Shown: positions 60,550-64,000 of the stretch, in pieces | How the letters are laid out: each line of letters begins with the position of its first letter | Position numbering within the stretch: the stretch's first letter is position 1 | NCBI GenBank assembly: GCA_022266195.1 | Contig: WHVY01000003.1 | Coordinates: forward strand, 11,160,001-11,224,000 | DNA from: Tetranychus cinnabarinus | Lineage: Eukaryota > Arthropoda > Arachnida > Trombidiformes > Tetranychidae | Direction of reading: 5' to 3' | DNA: 64,000 nt | Program-made: the position numbers and the translations under genes | The notes under the pieces: model-generated | What the model was told of the DNA's origin: nothing | The model's input: only the letters and a program-made list of their open reading frames with translations | Database searches by the model: none

Positions 60550-60864
60550 TTAATAACCATTTCTTTGTATTGGCGCGATATCCGCATCGATCACGTAACC
60601 TTCGTTTTCTCTCCAAACAAAATATGAAGCCCTTGGATTATTTCTCATGTAGTCACGTAATGCATCTATATCAATATCCCTTTGCGGCCTTGAGATATAA
60701 ATTCTTGTGGCACCACGAGGGACACGAAACCAACCGTTCAGCCATTCGATGAACTCGTCTTTTGTTATGTCTTCAAAATCTTCACAAGCAGCAGAGCCAT
60801 GTGGAGCAGAAAAAGTCACATGCATCTTGAAAAGAAAAATACAATACCGGGAGTTTTCTTTCAT
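60550..60864 (-). CDS. Unknown small protein (104 aa) starting at an inverted-repeat edge
   Basis: The first ATG in frame is at 60864, six bases inside the outer edge of the left arm of the inverted repeat; a second ATG at about 60825 gives 92 residues and follows a TTTTCAAG sequence that could be an acceptor. Composition is balanced (Asp, Glu, Arg, Trp, Pro), and the base composition is clearly richer in GC than the surroundings, so it is probably real. The middle part (DEFIEWLNGWFRVPRGATRI, then PQRDIDIDALRDYMRNNP) reads like a compact globular domain. I do not recognise a family. It may belong to a mobile element that includes the inverted repeat. Confidence 0.5.
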   Translation of the reverse strand: MKENSRYCIFLFKMHVTFSAPHGSAACEDFEDITKDEFIEWLNGWFRVPRGATRIYISRPQRDIDIDALRDYMRNNPRASYFVWRENEGYVIDADIAPIQRNGY

Positions 60865-61308
60865 TTTACGTCTGTTTGAAGGAATCACTCAGGAACGGGT
60901 GGTGCTACACATCTCAGACTTGAACCATGAGCTAACGAAGAGTGAAGAACCATAAGGACGCTCAAGGTTATTTAAGGTCAAACCGTTATTTGACCTATAA
61001 TTGACATTTGAAGGTCATTTTCTGATAGAACAGATTTTTGCAGATGGTTTGAAAACACTAATAACTCCTGACCAACAAAAGTTCTAATCATGCATCAAAA
61101 CATCTAACATCAAAACATCTGAAAAAATTTGTTCTATCAGAAAATGACCTTCAAATGTCAATTAGAGGTCAAATAACAGTTTGACCTTGAATAACCTTGA
61201 GCGTCCGTACTTATGGTTCTTCAATCTACGTAAGCTCATGTTCCAAGTCTGAGGTGTGTATCATCACCCGTCCCTGAGTTATACCTGCAAACAGGCGTAA
61301 AATGAAAA
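60859..61308. repeat. Inverted repeat with 190-bp arms and a 69-bp loop
   Basis: The left arm (60859-61046) and right arm (61116-61308) are complementary with scattered mismatches. Examples are GACATTTGAAGGTCATTTTC and its complement, and TGAAGAACCATAA and its complement. Each arm has a CGTAAAATGAAA-like sequence at the outer edge facing outward. Each arm holds three AGGTCA/TGACCT half-sites. No clear target-site duplication flanks it. It could be a foldback transposon or an inverted promoter duplication. Confidence 0.85.
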
Positions 61309-61440
61309 CAGAACGCGTGGTAGATCAATATTTTTCCGCGCTCCGGTGCAGTGGTGTATAGTTGGATAAAGTGAAGTGATCTTTCTTGGCGCGGTCGACA
61401 GGATGAGCTCTCATGATTCTCCTACCGTTGCACCAACACT
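61309..61440. other. GC-richer patch with tRNA-like pairing
   Basis: Contains CCGCGCTCCGG and TTGGCGCGGTCGACAGG and is flanked by GGTGCAG ... TTGCACC, which can pair. On the minus strand TGGTGCAACGG fits a polymerase III A-box pattern, and GTCGACC about 35 bp later is a poor B-box. It does not fold as a normal tRNA. It could be the head of a tRNA-derived SINE. Confidence 0.3.
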
Positions 61441-64000
61441 CATTTTCCTTTAAACATAACATCAATGCTCAAGTTTGAAATGAATATCAAACCAACAAAA
61501 GGGAAATATTTCATTCGAAATAAGTTCTTGGGAATAAAGTGATGATTGCAATTTGCATTTGCTTTAATTGATCAGTTTGATTGGAAACTCATCACTTAAT
61601 TGTCTTCTCTTGACTTAATAGCCATTTTGATTGTTTGATGAGATAAAAGGTTTGATTTTGTACTTCATTGAAACACTTCTGTTGCTTTCATTTTTTCCAG
61701 TTTTTTTTGGGTTAGGCAAATTGTCAGTGATATTTTTGATTGTCAGAAGTTGATTGATGAGATTTTAATCAGATTGAGCTGAACATTTTTTATAACTTCA
61801 TCTTTCAACTTTCACTGGTCCTACTGTTTGGTAAACAGGGAAAGTTTGAGGTCAACTCTATTCAATTGCCAGTCTATCAATTCATTTCACATTTTTTTAG
61901 TCAACTCATGAACTTTCAGCAAACATTGTGTCTCATTTGAACATGATTTGGATGAAAGAGGAAAATTGATGAATTAATCATTTCTTTGCTATTTCAAATA
62001 AAAGCAGAAAAATGTAGAAAAAAATTGCTGCTTTAAAATGAAAAACATTTGAAACAAAAACATTTGGCTTTCATGGTAAGCAAAAGATGAAATGTAAAAA
62101 TGATTTTCTCAACCGTTTAATGATTTCTTAAGAAGTAACCTGACCTTAGCTACTGACCCTGCTTCATCTTTTGTTGTCATCATTAGTCTTTGAATGTCAA
62201 AGGTCAGTTGTGTAAACATTGAAACAAACAAAAAGAGGAAAACATTTCAACAATTTACATTCAGTTAATGAACAATTTACTCTCAACATTCATGCTCATC
62301 ATAACCATTTGTTTATTACATCAATGAAAAGAGCATTTTTAACCAAAAAAATGAAATCTTTTTCTTCTAATCAAACATTTAAATGTAAAATGATTAAATG
62401 GTTTGGAATCGAGTAAAGCATGAAAAGATTCAACAATTGTTTCCATGATTGATTTAGCTTCTTGAAATGGGTTTCGTCTTTGATAAATATTCATTGATTC
62501 AACGGTTAAACGACTGTAAATGGAATCAAATTTTCACTTTAAATCTCACAATTATTCAGCTAATTAGTTACACTTACAATGGGTATTGATGATGGGAATG
62601 AGGATTGTTTATGTGAATGGTGAGTGAGGATTGAAGGATGATGAAAATGATCAACATTAAGATGAAAAGATTTGAAAGATTAAAGGTAAATTCAGTGTAA
62701 ATTTTAAGCCTGAAAAGAAAGCTAATAAAGTCCTTTGTTGAGGAAAATTGTTTCTCCTTTCATCTACTTTTCATCATCGTCTTTATCATCTTCATTATCA
62801 TCAAACTTCATCTTTATCCTCATCAACATTATTGGCCGTTGAAAATTAACTTGAGAAACTAAAGCTTCTTTGTTTTACCAAACCAACTCTGATATCGCCT
62901 AAAAATATGTCGGCTTCAGAAGCTTCATCATCTCTTGCTTGGTCTTCATCATCTTCATCATCATCTTCATCTTGATCATCAGGATTGTGACCTTGGTGTG
63001 TTAAGTTGAAAACAAAAACGAGTATAAAGTGAAATTTGTTTTTCCTCTTCTTTTTTTTCGAGTAAAATATTGCTTCTTCTCTGGCCCCTGACGGTTTTTT
63101 GGGAGGGCAAGATGGCAAGTAAAGATGATGAAAGTGAAGAGGATAAGGAGGATGATGAGGAGGAGGATGCCACTGGGATAAGTTATGGATGGATCAGAAT
63201 TGAAGGAGGAGGAGAAGAGGAGGAAACAAGAAGCAAATTGTACATTAAAATTGTGCTCTATTGAAACAAATGTGAAAAACTAAATAAAACATGTTTTCTC
63301 TTGCCAATCTTATTGTTTTTATTTAGTCTCCTCTTTTTGTTTTCCTCTTAATTGAATCCAAATTGAATTGAAATTGTGTCTTTAAATTGTTCCAAATGAA
63401 TGAGACTTATTACTGGTCATTGGCACGATTTGGTGTGTAATTTAATCTCTGTAAATGTTCAATCTTGATGTGTGTCTTTTACAGCATAATCGAGTCGCTT
63501 TAAATAGCTCATTTATCAATGTTGAATCAATGGCAATTTTACTTTAAAGTAAATGGTGTTTGCGATTTTTAATGTTTGAAGGATTCCTAGGGTTTGGCTT
63601 TTAAATGTTCAACTGTGACCTTAATTTTGAAGGTTTGTTTTTGCATCGTAAACGATTAATCTTTGGGTAAAGTCATCAACTTGAGTTGCCATTCAAGCAA
63701 TTGAGTTTGATTAAATGAAAGTCTGCAATAATGTTGAAAATTGATTTTCATCTTTTCCTTCTTTTTTCCTCCAATATTTCTTGAGCTTTCTCGACTTGTT
63801 TACATGTTTAAATGTGTCTTTTAATGGTGATCGTTGGCCATTCCTTGCATGATTAATTGTAGTTAAAGGCTGCCAACGGTGATGACATTTGCTCGACCAT
63901 TTGTTTAATACAATTTAATTTTGTTTGATGATATTGTAGCTTCGTCCAGTAGATTAATAATCATTTCAAGAGTAGTCATTGTTAACTGTTTTATGTTGAA
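61441..64000. other. Non-coding right end with low-complexity acidic frames
   Basis: No firm gene. A GATGAT/GAGGAG-rich tract at about 63120-63220 and a TCATCTTC-rich tract at about 62930-62980 create acidic or Ser-rich frames on opposite strands. Confidence 0.45.
62846..62992 (-). CDS. Possible acidic terminal exon
   Basis: The minus frame from an AAG acceptor-like site at about 62993 down to a stop at 62846 starts with an Asp/Glu-rich run and then a non-repetitive end (ADIFLGDIRVGLVKQRSF). The last part looks like real protein, but no upstream exon can be tied to it. It could be a last exon of a gene lying to the right of the window or a chance frame. Confidence 0.25.
   Translation of the reverse strand, partial: GHNPDDQDEDDDEDDEDQARDDEASEADIFLGDIRVGLVKQRSFSFSS

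Noticed and set aside
61309..61440. Functional tRNA gene
   Set aside because: The ends can pair, but no proper D, anticodon and T arms can be drawn and the B-box is poor.
62979..63264. Ser-rich (minus) and Asp/Glu-rich (plus) frames
   Set aside because: Both come from the same GATGAT/GAGGAG simple sequence; only the non-repetitive end at 62846-62992 is kept as a weak candidate.
1..64000. CRISPR array, bacterial operons or ribosome-binding sites
   Set aside because: The window is eukaryotic with spliced genes; no regular repeat-spacer array exists.

Overview
This is an AT-rich eukaryotic window, most likely from an arthropod. It contains a split, immunoglobulin-domain gene of the dpr (defective proboscis extension response) family with GT-AG introns. 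It also holds CCTAA-type telomere-like repeats of the arthropod kind and several DNA-transposon families. A mite or other chelicerate would fit the dense ATG/CAT-rich, low-GC non-coding DNA, but the sequence alone does not fix the species. Most of the 64 kb is intergenic or intronic, and most short open frames in it look random.

Layout: (1) 1-3158 is non-coding. (2) 3161-11619 is an apparently full-length, about 8.46 kb DNA transposon flanked by TA, with 11-bp terminal inverted repeats starting CCCAATGAAC and palindromic subterminal repeats. It encodes two related multi-exon proteins on the minus strand (genes A and B), a CMC/EnSpm-like transposase on the plus strand and a small spliced plus-strand gene. 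The element is saturated with GATTC/GAATC, about one per 55 bp, in exons, introns and UTRs alike. (3) 11622-22400 is non-coding. (4) 22466-22921 encodes a small chromo-like/zinc-finger/AT-hook protein. (5) 22952-28800 is non-coding. (6) 28.8-36.1 kb is an accessory island of virus-like and decayed genes: an adenain-type cysteine protease overlapping the end of a capsid-like frame, a basic/acidic small protein, a decayed frame, a paired small exon, a degenerate IAP-type RING and two overlapping unknown ORFs. A 507-bp foldback lies inside it. (7) 36.1-42.9 kb is non-coding with a tiny MITE and the first copy of a 0.32-kb direct repeat. (8) 42976-59283 (minus) is the dpr-family gene, four coding exons with long introns; the second copy of the direct repeat is in its second intron. 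(9) 60.5-61.45 kb has a small minus-strand ORF whose start codon sits at the outer edge of a 190-bp-arm inverted repeat. (10) 61.5-64 kb is mostly non-coding, with one possible acidic exon.

The best candidate for something undescribed is the transposon. It combines a CMC-type transposase with two paralogous, possibly BEN-like DNA-binding proteins, a small protein with three MDW motifs, and a two-tier GANTC site architecture: palindromic GACTC/GAGTC arrays at the ends and dense GATTC/GAATC throughout the body. This suggests, as inference, that element-encoded proteins coat or mark the whole element. All counts here were made by eye and no homology search was run.
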